64,000 bases of DNA from CAYPZL01 sp964415045 (GCA_964415045.1 CAYPZL010000004.1:13011-77010), one strand, 5' to 3'. Positions 28,224 to 37,341 are shown, numbered from the stretch's first letter. Numbers and translations are program-made. Notes: generated by a model not told the origin, from the letters alone.

Positions 28224-29696
28224 CTATTTTGACCGGGCGTCATCCGCTTTGTCCTGCATGTCTCTGGGAATGGCGTCGTCGGGCCAGTCCCGGCTGAGAA
28301 CGCTCTTCAGTTGCCCCTGCGTATCGATCAGGACGATCTCCTTGCGGCGTGCCGGCTCCTCGTTGTCTCCGAGCAGATGGCTGTTCTCGGAGACCAGGGC
28401 CGTGATGCGGTCATTCCCCTTCCAGGCGGGCACGAAGTCGGGCATATCGTCCATGCCGAAGCCCTCGTCCTGTCCGCAGGGGAAGATCGCGTCGTTCGAG
28501 CCCAGCTCGTAGACGGCGAACCGGTTGTGCCTGAGCGGAACCAGCAGGCGCCGCCCGTCGGGGGAGAGACGGAAGAAGTTCATGTTCTGGCTCGCCTGGC
28601 TGCGGAGCGCGCCGGGCAGGATGTTGGTCACCGTGCCGGTGAGACGGTCGTAACAGAACAGCGAATAGTCGGGCTCGTCCAGTTCCGTCGTGGGGATGGC
28701 CGCAGCCGCACTGGACAGGATCATCCGGCCGTCCAGTCCGTATTCCACGTGCATGGTCGGCTGAAACAGGGTCCCCGCCAGTTGCCGTCCCGCTTGCGTC
28801 GCCTGGCTCGTGCCGATCGACTCCCCGTTGCTCGCCTCGACAGGCTTGTCGAGCGCGACACCGTCGTCGCCGAGAACCACCTTCTCTTCCAGCGCACCGA
28901 GGATGGGGTCGCCGTCCCGTTTGATGTACGCCAGCGCCTTGCCGTCCGGACGCCAGTCGTAGCCGATGGCAACGCCGACGGTCACTTCCATGGCATCGAT
29001 TTTCCCGTCGGCCGACGCCAGGAACAGTATCGCCTGGTCTTCATCGTGCGGCCTGGGCATGACGTAGGCAATGTGGCGTCCGTCCGGCGTAAAGCGCGGC
29101 CGGAACATGCCCAGCGGCATGGTCACGAGAACCTTTCGCTCGTGCAGCCGGGCTCGAGGCGCGACCAGCAGACGATTGAAGCCAATCTCAAGCTGCTCGC
29201 ACTCGCCGAGCTTCGAAGGCCCGAGCTTCTCGGCCAAAGCCGCGCCGGGATCGACGCACATACAGCGAATCACCCAGCGAAGATAAGAATCCGCGTAACC
29301 CAGCTTCTCGTCCTTGTCTTCCGGCAGATCGCCCGGTGCGACGAGGCCCGCAAGGATCTTTTGTTCGAGCTGCCGAGCGTCGTCGCGGATCATTCGAGCC
29401 ACGGGGGCCGGAAACAGCTTCAGGCCCTCTTCGACGCCTTCGCAGCGAAAACCTTTAACGTATGCGATGTGCCCTCCGTCCGCCGAGATGTCGGGCATCT
29501 GGCTTACCCCATCGGGCTCGACGGGCGTGAGCCCGCCGCTCTCACCGTCGACGAGAAAGAGGCTTCCCCTCACGCGCAGCAGGCCCCACAAGCCGTCGTC
29601 CGACCATTCGAGGGAGTTGTCCGGAAAACACCCAACCAAGTGCACTCCCGCTACGCACAGCACCAGTAAACTGATTGTCTTGACTCGATTACCCAT
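28224..29696 (-). CDS. Lipoprotein with TolB/PD40-like propeller repeats
   Basis: The ATG at 29696 is chosen because AGGGAG stands 7 bases before it and the product then starts with a lipoprotein signal (VKTISLLVLCVAGVHLVGC, lipobox cysteine at about residue 22). The 490-residue mature part has PD40-like blades (MPDISADGGHIAYVKG, FRPRFTPDGRHIAYVM, RPDGKALAYIKRDGD, FRLSPDGRRLLVPL). Such folds bind ligands or proteins in the periplasm. A hypothetical membrane-anchored binding protein; no enzyme motif is visible. It stands alone between the TPR protein (convergent) and groES. Confidence 0.75.
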   Translation of the reverse strand: MGNRVKTISLLVLCVAGVHLVGCFPDNSLEWSDDGLWGLLRVRGSLFLVDGESGGLTPVEPDGVSQMPDISADGGHIAYVKGFRCEGVEEGLKLFPAPVARMIRDDARQLEQKILAGLVAPGDLPEDKDEKLGYADSYLRWVIRCMCVDPGAALAEKLGPSKLGECEQLEIGFNRLLVAPRARLHERKVLVTMPLGMFRPRFTPDGRHIAYVMPRPHDEDQAILFLASADGKIDAMEVTVGVAIGYDWRPDGKALAYIKRDGDPILGALEEKVVLGDDGVALDKPVEASNGESIGTSQATQAGRQLAGTLFQPTMHVEYGLDGRMILSSAAAAIPTTELDEPDYSLFCYDRLTGTVTNILPGALRSQASQNMNFFRLSPDGRRLLVPLRHNRFAVYELGSNDAIFPCGQDEGFGMDDMPDFVPAWKGNDRITALVSENSHLLGDNEEPARRKEIVLIDTQGQLKSVLSRDWPDDAIPRDMQDKADDARSK

Positions 29697-29901
29697 CGCT
29701 CTGCTCCCTGACATATTGTCGGTATTTGTCCCATAGCTTTTCTCCGGCGCTCGGCGGTTGGGCTTGGGACGGCTCGGACCCGACCAGGGCCAGGACCCCG
29801 GAATGCCAGAAACCCTGTTCGGTTTTGCCGGCAAGGCCTTCATGCACCGATGACGTACTCGCAGAAGAGACGCAGGACCGGAATGGCGGAATCACGCGGT
29901 C

Positions 29902-30222
29902 TCAGGCCTTGCGGAAGACGGCGACAACGTTTTCGACCTCCACGACGAAGAGGCGGTTGTCGCCCTCGAAATCGACCGGGATGGCACCTTTGGGATTGAA
30001 GAGGACCTTGTCGTAGCGCACCAGGGGAATTTCAGGCATGGTCTCGATCTCGGCCGAAACGGCGACGACGCGTCCGGTAATCGTGGGAATCTCGATGTTG
30101 TCGGGCAGCTTGATCCCGCCCTTGGTCTCTTTCTTGTCCTCGTCCTTGCGAATGAGAACGCGCTTGCCGATCGGCTCGACCGTTTCGAGCGGCTGGACTT
30201 CCGTGTTTTCCTTCCTGGCCAT
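29902..30222 (-). CDS. groES: GroES-like 10 kDa co-chaperonin
   Basis: A 106-residue Cpn10 homologue: PIGKRVLIRKDEDKKETKGG contains the conserved N-terminal strand and the start of the mobile loop, followed by IKLPDNIEIPTITGRVVAVS, VRYDKVLFNPKGAIPVDFEG and a C-terminal FVVEVENVVAVF strand. It forms the lid of GroEL. No groEL is adjacent and no CIRCE element (TTAGCACTC-type) is seen upstream, so it is an orphan locus; planctomycetes often carry several such copies. It could be specialised rather than the housekeeping copy. Confidence 0.88.
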   Translation of the reverse strand: MARKENTEVQPLETVEPIGKRVLIRKDEDKKETKGGIKLPDNIEIPTITGRVVAVSAEIETMPEIPLVRYDKVLFNPKGAIPVDFEGDNRLFVVEVENVVAVFRKA

Positions 30223-30463
30223 ATGCGATGCCTTTACCTGTTAGAGCCTGTTAGCGACAGCGAACATTATACCGCCGAAACCGCGGGAGAACAAGGCGTT
30301 CGGAGGATTGCACATTCTTCTCTGTCGGCCCAGTGACGGACAATCGCCGGGGGAGAATCACGCAGGGGCGGGCCCCTGTGGCTGCCCGGGCGCTTCGGCA
30401 TAACGGGGGTGCCGCCACTCCGCTGGAGACCAACGACGCAGAGCTTCCCCTGGGACCGTCGCG

Positions 30464-32830
30464 CTACTTGGCCTTGGACTTGCTCTTGGGGCTTTTGAAC
30501 CGGTCGAGGATTTCCTTGGCCTTTTCCTGCGATTCCGGGGGCCACTGGCCCTGGGCCTGGAGTTCCTTGAGCGCTTCGACGGCCTTGATGCTGACGATGG
30601 TCCGGCAGCGGGGGAATTTGTTGCAGCCCAGGAACGGCCCGCGCTTGCTCTGGCGAATCACCAGCTCGCCCTGCTTGCACTTGTAGCATCGTACGCCGGT
30701 CGGCTCGGGCTTGGGCTTGGGCGGCAGCACGTTGCCTTCCTTGTCCAGACGGAGCGTCGTCTTGCATTCCGGATAATCGCTGCACCCCAGAAACTCGCCG
30801 TACCGACCGTTCTTGCGCACCATCGGCTTGCCGCACTCCGGACACTTGTGCTCCGTGACCTGTTCCTCAACCATTTTTCCCTCCTTATCACACGGACAGG
30901 CGAACTTGCATTCCGGATACCCCGAGCAGCTCAGGAATCGGCCGTTCTTGCCGAATCGATAGACGAGCTGGCGCTGGCAGTCCGGGCACGTGTACTCGCT
31001 GGGGGTGGCCTCGGCCTTGGCGTGCTTCATCTCCTTCTGCGCCGTTTCCAGGTTCTGCTTGAACGGCTGGTAGAAATCGTCCAGCACGCCGTGCCAGTTC
31101 AAATGCTGCTCCTCGATCTTGTCGAGCTGCTCCTCCATATGGCGCGTGAAGGCGATATCCATGATGCGGGGAAAGTACTCATCGAGCTTGTCGGTGACCA
31201 CCTCGCCGAGGTCGGTGGCGTAGAACTTCTTGTCTCTCTGCTCGACGTACCGGCGCTCCTGAATTGTGCTGATGATCGGAGCGTAGGTGCTCGGCCGGCC
31301 GATGCCTTCCTTTTCCAGGGCCTTCACGAGTGAGCCTTCCGTATATCGAGCCGGGGGCTTGGTGAAGTGCTGCTCGGCCCGCAGGTCCACCGCCGCCAGA
31401 TCCTGACCGACCTGCGTGGCCGGAAGCACCTGTTCGGTCGAGAACGTCGGCCAGACCCTGGTATATCCGTCAAAGACCAGCACGCGTCCCGTGGCCCGGT
31501 ACGTAGCCGTGCCGACCGCGGTCTCGGCCGCGATGTTCAGCGTGGTCACGTCCCACCGCGCCGGCTCCATCTGGCAGGCAACGAAGCGCCGCCAGATCAG
31601 GTCGTAGAGCTTGAATTGCTCGTCGCTTAGGAACTGCTTGATCTCGCGCGGGGTCAGATCGACGTCCGTCGGCCGAATGGCTTCGTGAGCCTGCTGAGCC
31701 GTCTTCTTCGACGTGTAGATTTTCGCCTTCTCCGGCAGATACTCCGGGCCAAACTGATTCTGAATGTGATTACGCACCTCGTTCACGGCTTCGTTGGACA
31801 GATGCGTGCTGTCGGTACGCATGTAGGTGATGAGGCCCAGGGAACCCATCGACCCGAGGTCGATCCCTTCGTAAAGCTGCTGGGCCACCGACATCGTTCG
31901 TTTGGCGGTGAAACCCATGCGATTGGCCGCCGCTTGCTGCAAGGTCGAGGTGATAAACGGCGCCGAAGGCCGCGACACGGACTCTTTGGTCTCGATGCCG
32001 GCGATCTTGAACGGGGCCGATTGGAGCGCGCCGAAGACCTTCTCGGCCTCCTCCTTGTTGCCCGCCTTGAACTTCTCGTCGCCGATCTTGTGCAGCTCGG
32101 CCTTGAAGGCGTGGTGCTCGGCGAGCCACTGGCTCTGCTGACGCAGGTTCGGGCCTTTGTCGCCGTCTGCCTTCGGCGTGATGAAATCGAGCCACTCCTG
32201 GTGATAGTCGCTTCCGACGTCGGTGGTGAAAACTGCGGGAATCAGCCAGTATTCCTCGGGCTTGAAACTGCGGATTTCGCGTTCCTTCCGGACGACCATC
32301 TTGACTGCCACGGACTGCACGCGTCCGGCCGAAAGACCCCGCGTGACCTTCTTCCAGAGCAACGGGCTGATCTGGTAGCCCACGATGCGATCCAGAATCC
32401 GGCGCGCCTGCTGGGCCATGACCTTGTCCGTGTCGATGCGGCCCGGCTCCTCGAACGCCTGCATGATCGTGGACTTCGTGATCGCGTTGAAGATGACCCG
32501 ATAAACCCGGTCCTGCGGAACGCCGAGGATCTGGGCCAAATGCCAGGCGATGGCTTCCCCTTCGCGGTCAAGGTCGGTGGCCAGATAGAGCTTGTCGCAC
32601 TTCTTGGCCGCAGCCTTCAACTGGCTGACGACGCGCTTCTTGCCCGGCATGATGTCGTACGTGGGCTCGAACTGGTGCTCGAGATCCACGTTCAGCCCCT
32701 TCGAAGGCAGGTCACGGACGTGCCCCATGGAGGCTTTGACCTCGAAGTCCGGGCCAAGGTATCTGTTGATCGTCTTGGCCTTGGCAGGCGATTCGACGAT
32801 GACCAGCGATTTGTGCGAGTTCGTGCTCAT
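30464..32830 (-). CDS. topA: DNA topoisomerase I
   Basis: Type IA topoisomerase of about 788 residues. Toprim domain: LVIVESPAKAKTINRYLG and the metal site DLDREGEA. Active-site tyrosine in GLITYMRTDSTHLS. Three C-terminal zinc-ribbon repeats of the CxxC...CSGYPEC type (CPDCQRQL, CPECGKPM, CYKCKQGE) are followed by a Lys/Ser-rich tail. The ATG at 32830 gives MSTNSHKSLVIVES; a TTG three codons upstream also opens the frame. It relaxes negative supercoils and is essential in most bacteria. Confidence 0.97.
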   Translation of the reverse strand: MSTNSHKSLVIVESPAKAKTINRYLGPDFEVKASMGHVRDLPSKGLNVDLEHQFEPTYDIMPGKKRVVSQLKAAAKKCDKLYLATDLDREGEAIAWHLAQILGVPQDRVYRVIFNAITKSTIMQAFEEPGRIDTDKVMAQQARRILDRIVGYQISPLLWKKVTRGLSAGRVQSVAVKMVVRKEREIRSFKPEEYWLIPAVFTTDVGSDYHQEWLDFITPKADGDKGPNLRQQSQWLAEHHAFKAELHKIGDEKFKAGNKEEAEKVFGALQSAPFKIAGIETKESVSRPSAPFITSTLQQAAANRMGFTAKRTMSVAQQLYEGIDLGSMGSLGLITYMRTDSTHLSNEAVNEVRNHIQNQFGPEYLPEKAKIYTSKKTAQQAHEAIRPTDVDLTPREIKQFLSDEQFKLYDLIWRRFVACQMEPARWDVTTLNIAAETAVGTATYRATGRVLVFDGYTRVWPTFSTEQVLPATQVGQDLAAVDLRAEQHFTKPPARYTEGSLVKALEKEGIGRPSTYAPIISTIQERRYVEQRDKKFYATDLGEVVTDKLDEYFPRIMDIAFTRHMEEQLDKIEEQHLNWHGVLDDFYQPFKQNLETAQKEMKHAKAEATPSEYTCPDCQRQLVYRFGKNGRFLSCSGYPECKFACPCDKEGKMVEEQVTEHKCPECGKPMVRKNGRYGEFLGCSDYPECKTTLRLDKEGNVLPPKPKPEPTGVRCYKCKQGELVIRQSKRGPFLGCNKFPRCRTIVSIKAVEALKELQAQGQWPPESQEKAKEILDRFKSPKSKSKAK

Positions 32831-33122
32831 CTCTTCCAATACTTCGATTGACCGCCGTTACCTGCAGTCTGGCATACCAGACATTCACAATGGCCGCACC
32901 GCAAGTGCGCCGGCCGACGGGGCTTATCTACCCTTGTCTGGGCCGATAAGTTCGACCGGGACACAGATCATTTCAGTTCCCTATCGGCCATTTCGCTCTC
33001 GGAATTCAAAACAGGACAGATACAGGAGAAGCCCCCGTTGTGTCAACAGAAAAGGCCCGCGGCGGCGCGCCGGTCTGTGCAATCTTTCGGGCACCATTGT
33101 TTTAGACCCTGGACTGCTACGG

Positions 33123-33156
33123 GTGGCAGCGTCAAGTCCGAAGGACTTGGCGATGG
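33123..33156 (+). repeat. Dispersed hairpin repeat, copy 2
   Basis: GTGGCAGCGTCAAG, then TCC-GAA-GGA, then CTTGGCGATGG. The stem CAAGTCC/GGACTTG keeps pairing although its bases differ from copy 1 (GCC/GGC). It lies 27 bases left of the assembly gap. Confidence 0.75.
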
Positions 33157-33183
33157 TCAACACCCGGGGCGCCTATAGCGCCA

Positions 33184-33193
33184 NNNNNNNNNN
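33184..33193. other. Assembly gap (10 N)
   Basis: Ten consecutive N. Its true length is unknown, as 10 is a typical placeholder. It is flanked by hairpin repeat copies in inverted orientation. Confidence 0.99.
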
Positions 33194-33200
33194 AAGTCCC

Positions 33201-33231
33201 CCATCGCCAAGCTGCCGCTTGACGCTGCCAC
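33201..33231 (-). repeat. Dispersed hairpin repeat, copy 3 (inverted)
   Basis: Read on the minus strand it is GTGGCAGCGTCAAG, then C-GGCA-G, then CTTGGCGATGG: same flanks, stem CAAGC/GCTTG, shorter than copies 1 and 2. Orientation is opposite to copy 2. Confidence 0.72.
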
Positions 33232-33527
33232 TCGCATGCCAGAATATTTTCACAGACACGCGCGCCGGACTCGTCGCCGCAGGGCGATGACGCACCGCCG
33301 AGAAGTCTTTTCGGGGCCGATATCGCCGCCGGCGAACCGCTGCCCCTTTCGTTGCGGCAGCGGAAAATTTCAAAAAGATGATGATTTTTGCCGATTCCGT
33401 GGCGAACATACCTCCCGGTGCCGGCGTATCAGTAGCGGTGCCTACATGGGCTGGGGCCATCTGTCCTCCTGCCTCAGCCCATCTTTTTTGCGCTCAAGTC
33501 AGGGTCGGCCGACGTGAGGAGGCCGTT

Positions 33528-34415
33528 TCACATCAGGGCCGTGCTGAAATATCGCTCCGCCCGGTCGGGCAGGATCGTCGCCACGTTGCCGCTGGTGCTC
33601 TCGAGCAGACGCCGAGCGGCCCAGACGTTCGCGCCGGAACTGATCCCGACGAGCAGGCCGAAGTCCCGGCCCAATTGCCGCGTCGTCTCAATGGCGGCCT
33701 CGTCCGAGACCTCTACCACGTCGTCAACCAGCGAAACGTCGAGCACATCCGGAACGAAACCGTCGCCGATGCCTTGTATCTGATGCAGGCCGGGTTCGTG
33801 GCCCAGGAGCGCCGAGCGGTTCTCCGGTTCCACCGCGACGACCTTGACGTTTTTCTTGTGCTCTTTCAGGAATTTCCCCACCCCCTGCAGGGTCCCGCCG
33901 CTGCCGACGCCGGCGACGAAACAGTCGATCTCGCCGCCCATCTGCCGCCAGAGCTCGCGGGCGGTTTGCTCGTAGTGCACCTGCGGATTCGCGGGATTCT
34001 TGAATTGCTGAGGCACGAAAATCCGGCTGTCCTCGGCGGCCATTTCCTCCACGTGGCGCACCGCCCCGCCGATCCCTTCCTCATCCGGGATCAGAACCAG
34101 GTCGCCGCCCAGGCCTTTGATCAGCTTCTTGCGCTCCTCGCTCATCCCCTCGGGCATCACGATGCGAACGCGGAAGCCCATCAGCCGACCGACCAGGGCC
34201 AGACCGATGCCCGTATTGCCGCTGGTGGGCTCGCAGACGATGGTATCTTCCTTGAGCTTGCCGTCCCGCTGCGCCGCCTCCAGCATGGCCAGCGCCACGC
34301 GATCCTTGACGCTGCCGCCCGGATTGAGGAATTCCGCCTTGGCGAAAATCCGCTCGCCCGTCAACTGGAGCAATGGGGTGTTCCCTATCAGTTCGAGAAT
34401 ATTGTCCGTTAGCAT
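33528..34415 (-). CDS. cysK: Cysteine synthase (O-acetylserine sulfhydrylase)
   Basis: A 295-residue fold-type II PLP enzyme. PLP lysine in NPGGSVKDR (Lys37), the phosphate and substrate loop PTSGNTGIGLA, the PLP phosphate-binding glycines GVGSGGTLQGVG, and a C-terminal GISSGANVWAA strand with the serine that contacts the pyridine nitrogen. It replaces the acetyl of O-acetylserine with sulfide to give cysteine. CysK and CysM cannot be separated with confidence from sequence alone. It stands alone, with the repeat-rich region downstream and the small-RNA candidate upstream on the opposite strand. Confidence 0.93.
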   Translation of the reverse strand: MLTDNILELIGNTPLLQLTGERIFAKAEFLNPGGSVKDRVALAMLEAAQRDGKLKEDTIVCEPTSGNTGIGLALVGRLMGFRVRIVMPEGMSEERKKLIKGLGGDLVLIPDEEGIGGAVRHVEEMAAEDSRIFVPQQFKNPANPQVHYEQTARELWRQMGGEIDCFVAGVGSGGTLQGVGKFLKEHKKNVKVVAVEPENRSALLGHEPGLHQIQGIGDGFVPDVLDVSLVDDVVEVSDEAAIETTRQLGRDFGLLVGISSGANVWAARRLLESTSGNVATILPDRAERYFSTALM

Positions 34416-34564
34416 ATGGCCGCCTCCGACATTGGTGCCCGTTTGGAAGAATCGTTTCTCTTCCTGTTTCAGACGGGGAATATAACGCCAAAAGCCCCGA
34501 AAAGCAACTCAAATGCTGGTGCCGGCACCCTCCCACGCCATCGTAAAGTTGAGAGAATTTTTCC

Positions 34565-34594
34565 TTGCCCTGTCCGAACCCCTTGTGGTATTAT
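34565..34594 (+). promoter_or_regulatory. Predicted promoter of a small-RNA candidate
   Basis: TTGCCC (34565-34570) and TATTAT (34589-34594) with an 18-base spacer, inside a gene-free stretch. A strong terminator-like hairpin lies about 40 bases downstream with no open frame of note between. Found by eye. Confidence 0.42.
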
Positions 34595-34600
34595 TAGTAA

Positions 34601-34697
34601 ATTGGAGTAACTACTATTGGGCATGTACTGCATTTGAACAGGGCTGGGGTTATCTCGCTTTTCCTCTCCCTCCGCTCCCCAGCCCTGTTTTATTTTT
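34601..34697 (+). ncRNA. Candidate small RNA of about 97 nt
   Basis: In the 444-base gap between cysK and the unknown gene at 34860 (both minus) the plus strand has a promoter-like pair of boxes, about 36 bases of leader, then a 13-base perfect stem and a T-rich tail ending at 34697. The only start codon in the leader gives a four-residue peptide. It matches no RNA family I recognise (not SRP RNA, 6S or tmRNA). The 444-base gap holds nothing else I can name. Confidence 0.38.
34637..34697 (+). terminator. Intrinsic-terminator-like hairpin, 13-base stem
   Basis: AACAGGGCTGGGG (34637-34649) pairs perfectly with CCCCAGCCCTGTT (34677-34689) around a 27-base loop, followed by a tail TTTTATTTTT (34688-34697). 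The T tract follows on the plus strand only, which fixes its direction. The loop is longer than usual. Confidence 0.65.
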
Positions 34698-34859
34698 CCC
34701 CGCGATGAGATTTCTTCCGGCCTGCTCCGGGCGTTTCGCGCTCTGCCGGACTGCCCCGGCGGCTGAAATGGGAGCAGGTGAAGAAGGCGCCGGGCAGATT
34801 CAACCACGCGCGGTCGTACAGACAGCCACAACGTCGCTGCCGCCGGCCGCGGTCGAGGG

Positions 34860-35606
34860 TCAGTACTCGTTGTTGAGGAACTTGATGAGCTCTTCCGGAA
34901 TGTAGTCGCTGGCAAAGGCCAGGATGTCGCTGACCTCCGCCTTCGTGAGGTCCCCGGTGACCTGCTGATTGTTGATATCGACGTTGACGATGATGCCGAA
35001 TTTCCGGTCCTCTTCGGGGACGGCCTGGTTGCGCTTGCCGGCCCGCTGGAGGTAGGTCGGCCGGATTTCGATGTTCACGTTTTTGTCCTCGGTCGGAGCT
35101 TCCAGCAAGATGCGAAGGTTCCTGGCCTTGCGCCGCCACTGATCGTGCTTCAAGGTACTGGCGACGACATCGAGCGAATTGATGAAGCCGGTGTCGAAGA
35201 CGAACTCGTGAACCACCCCGACGCGCGGCACGCCCCGGTCCGCAAATCTCGTCCGCAGCTCGTCGAACGCCTTGCGGAAGATCTTGTCCTTGTCGGGAAT
35301 GGCCAGCTCGTGCGGGCGGTCGATGAAGAGCCGCTCGGGAAACGTGAACACGGGGCCCCGATTGGTCAGCACAAACGTGGGCAATTCCACCCGCTTCGTG
35401 TTGGGCAGGATGAACGTCCGCTGCACCCGCAACTGCCGCGGGCCCGAGAGCAGCGTCTCGAAGACATCCGGAAACTGCTCCACCAGCCAGTTCCCGTAAT
35501 CCTGCAGCTTGGCCCGATCCGCCTCCGGCGCAATCGCCGGACGCATGTCCACGCCGTACTTCACCACGTGCTGCGAAACCTTCTCTGTATCAAACTGATA
35601 ATTCAT
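34860..35606 (-). CDS. Conserved-looking protein of unknown function, 248 aa
   Basis: No domain recognised. A soluble, mixed alpha/beta protein without signal or membrane segments, starting at an ATG (MNYQFDTEKV). Features seen: RVQRTFILPNTKRVELPTF, a GPVFTFPERLFIDRP strand-loop, a GVVHEFVFDTGF segment and an acidic helical C-terminus (SDILAFASDYIPEELIKF). Codon use matches the neighbours and the frame is intact over its whole length, so it is very likely real. It stands alone between the small-RNA candidate and the PIN gene. Confidence 0.7.
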   Translation of the reverse strand: MNYQFDTEKVSQHVVKYGVDMRPAIAPEADRAKLQDYGNWLVEQFPDVFETLLSGPRQLRVQRTFILPNTKRVELPTFVLTNRGPVFTFPERLFIDRPHELAIPDKDKIFRKAFDELRTRFADRGVPRVGVVHEFVFDTGFINSLDVVASTLKHDQWRRKARNLRILLEAPTEDKNVNIEIRPTYLQRAGKRNQAVPEEDRKFGIIVNVDINNQQVTGDLTKAEVSDILAFASDYIPEELIKFLNNEY

Positions 35607-35741
35607 CTATCCCCTCAACGCACTCATTTCGTTTCGCCAAAGTGTATCCCCCCCACCCCCGCAAGTCAAAAAATAAGCGGCCGGCTGCTGAATGGGTGAG
35701 ACAACACGCGGATCGGAGATGCCCTCACGGGCCGGCATCGC

Positions 35742-36263
35742 TCAGTTGGTGCCTCCGCCTTCAATGGCGTCGGTCTGCCCCGACGACGTGAATTTGTTCC
35801 GGAATCTTTTCGTGAACGGCCAGTCAAGGTGCCGGCCAAGTCCGATTTGTTCGAGAACCTCCTCCAGGGATATTCCTTGTTCGGCCTTGCCCAGCAATCC
35901 AAGGACTCTGAAGACGGCTTTGTCACCCGCGCAGACGAGCCATCTCTCCGAAACACTATCAAGAAACGCCAAGGTTTCTTTCTCGCCGTCGTGGATAACG
36001 GCCTGGTACAGCGCGTCGAACTTGTCGTAAAACGCCTTCACGACCGACAGTTCAACGTCCACGACTCTGATACGGCCCTCTTGTTCTTCTCTTTCCAGGT
36101 CGATACGTATATCTTCAAGTTCATGGCTTGCCCATCGGGCTTCCTCCGCAACCGTCCGGCATACGGTGACATCGCATCGGCTGATGAACTCGTCCCAGAT
36201 ACCCAATTCGAAAAGCTTGATGATGGGCCCCGCGTCAAGCAACAGAAATCGAAACTTCTTCAT
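35742..36263 (-). CDS. PIN-like putative toxin partner of the XRE-IrrE protein
   Basis: About 173 residues from the ATG at 36263; upstream ATGs exist but lie inside the previous gene. PIN-like acidic positions: LLLDAGPIIKLFE (Asp10), VAEEARW, DGEKETLAFLDS and CAGDKAVFRVL, the D-E-E/D-D pattern of PIN ribonucleases. It overlaps the 3' end of the XRE-IrrE gene by 29 bases in another frame, a typical toxin-antitoxin arrangement. In known families, XRE-ImmA/IrrE antitoxin-like proteins pair with PIN proteins of the DUF4411 kind. The region is less GC-rich than its surroundings, suggesting transfer. Confidence 0.72.
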   Translation of the reverse strand: MKKFRFLLLDAGPIIKLFELGIWDEFISRCDVTVCRTVAEEARWASHELEDIRIDLEREEQEGRIRVVDVELSVVKAFYDKFDALYQAVIHDGEKETLAFLDSVSERWLVCAGDKAVFRVLGLLGKAEQGISLEEVLEQIGLGRHLDWPFTKRFRNKFTSSGQTDAIEGGGTN

Positions 36264-37341
36264 CCGTGCGATCTCCCTCATCCACGAGATATTCCTGTGC
36301 CTTCTTATACCCGAGGCCCATGTACCTGGCAAACTGGATCAGCGACAACTTACCCTCGTTCAACGCTCTGATAGCGAGACTACAATAGCGCTCCGGCAGT
36401 GCATCCGGCTCATCCGACAGGCGCGGTGGGCGAGTGATTTTGATCTTTCTTGCCTGCTCAATGTAGTTCTGGATGTCCTCAACACGTTTGTTGTACAAAT
36501 ACATCAGACGCCAAAGAAGCGCATCCAACGATACTCCAAATTCCCGAGCGACCTCGTCTAACAGCTCCAGGTTAATTCTCCCGGCCTGGTCTGTCGCTTG
36601 TTCTATCCGGGTCTTCACTGGGTCAGTGGGCAGTAGAAGCCGACTGGCAAACGCATTCGCCAGTTTCTCTTCGTTATCGTTGGGCTCGTCGGTATGAGAG
36701 TCGGCAATTCTAAATACGCCCCAAGTCAGAAGATGGAATAACTCGTGCGCGAGATCGAAGTTGCGCCGCCACAGTTTGCTCTTTGAGTTCAGAAGAATCG
36801 AAGGGCCCCAGACGTGCGACCAAGTGGAAATTGCACTGCCGGGGAAATCCAGGTGGAATATCTTCACGCGAAATCTCTCTTCCAACACCTGTTTCAGCGA
36901 CGCACTTGGTATGTCACCAAGCAAATACTCTCTCAGAAATCTGTCTGCAAGCGAACCGGCGTCTCTGAAGCTGAATTCATCTCGTTTGACATCAGGTTGG
37001 GGCCATGCGACGGTCTTCGGTTCGCCGAAGAGTAGTTCAAGGCGGTGATACCGCTCGCAGAGTTGACGGAATGTAGCTTCTGCGTCCTTGATGTCGTCCG
37101 CAGCGCTCGGCCGATCGCGCCAGAGCATTCTTTCTTCAATGAGCGGCTCACTACTCAGGAAGAACTCAACGCGACGTTTATAAAGCTGCGCCAGTTTGCT
37201 CAATTGCGAGAAGCGAGGCTCTCGCTTGCCGTTTTCAAAGTCCGACAGCGACGACGGGCCAATACCAGTTTTCGCAGAGGCATTTTCAAGAGTGTAGCCT
37301 ATCGCGCTACGGGCGATTCGTAATCTTTCTGCAATCTGCAT
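36235..37341 (-). CDS. XRE-family regulator with ImmA/IrrE metallopeptidase domain
   Basis: A 368-residue protein. Residues 5-58 form a helix-turn-helix of the XRE type (GYTLENASAKTGIGPSSLSD, ENGKREPRFSQLSKLAQLY). Residues about 130-265 are an ImmA/IrrE peptidase with zinc motif HELFH inside FDLAHELFHLLTWG and the following NEEKLANAFASRLLLP helix. Such proteins cleave a repressor or act as antitoxins controlled by proteolysis. A promoter and a strong ribosome site (AAGGAGG) precede it. Its 3' end overlaps the PIN gene, so the two should be made together. Codon use is visibly AT-richer than the neighbours. Confidence 0.87.
   Translation of the reverse strand: MQIAERLRIARSAIGYTLENASAKTGIGPSSLSDFENGKREPRFSQLSKLAQLYKRRVEFFLSSEPLIEERMLWRDRPSAADDIKDAEATFRQLCERYHRLELLFGEPKTVAWPQPDVKRDEFSFRDAGSLADRFLREYLLGDIPSASLKQVLEERFRVKIFHLDFPGSAISTWSHVWGPSILLNSKSKLWRRNFDLAHELFHLLTWGVFRIADSHTDEPNDNEEKLANAFASRLLLPTDPVKTRIEQATDQAGRINLELLDEVAREFGVSLDALLWRLMYLYNKRVEDIQNYIEQARKIKITRPPRLSDEPDALPERYCSLAIRALNEGKLSLIQFARYMGLGYKKAQEYLVDEGDRTDEEVSISVA

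Larger units (their letters stand above)
32831..33527. other. Gene-free region of about 700 bases with hairpin repeats and an assembly gap
   Basis: Between topA and the cysteine synthase no reading frame looks coding. The region holds two copies of a hairpin repeat in opposite orientation (33123-33156 and 33201-33231) around a 10-N scaffold gap. The rest shows no recognised RNA or promoter. Inverted copies of a repeat are a plausible cause of the assembly break. Confidence 0.7.

Noticed and set aside
30223..30300. CIRCE operator upstream of groES
   Set aside because: No TTAGCACTC-N9-GAGTGCTAA or close variant is present in this gap.
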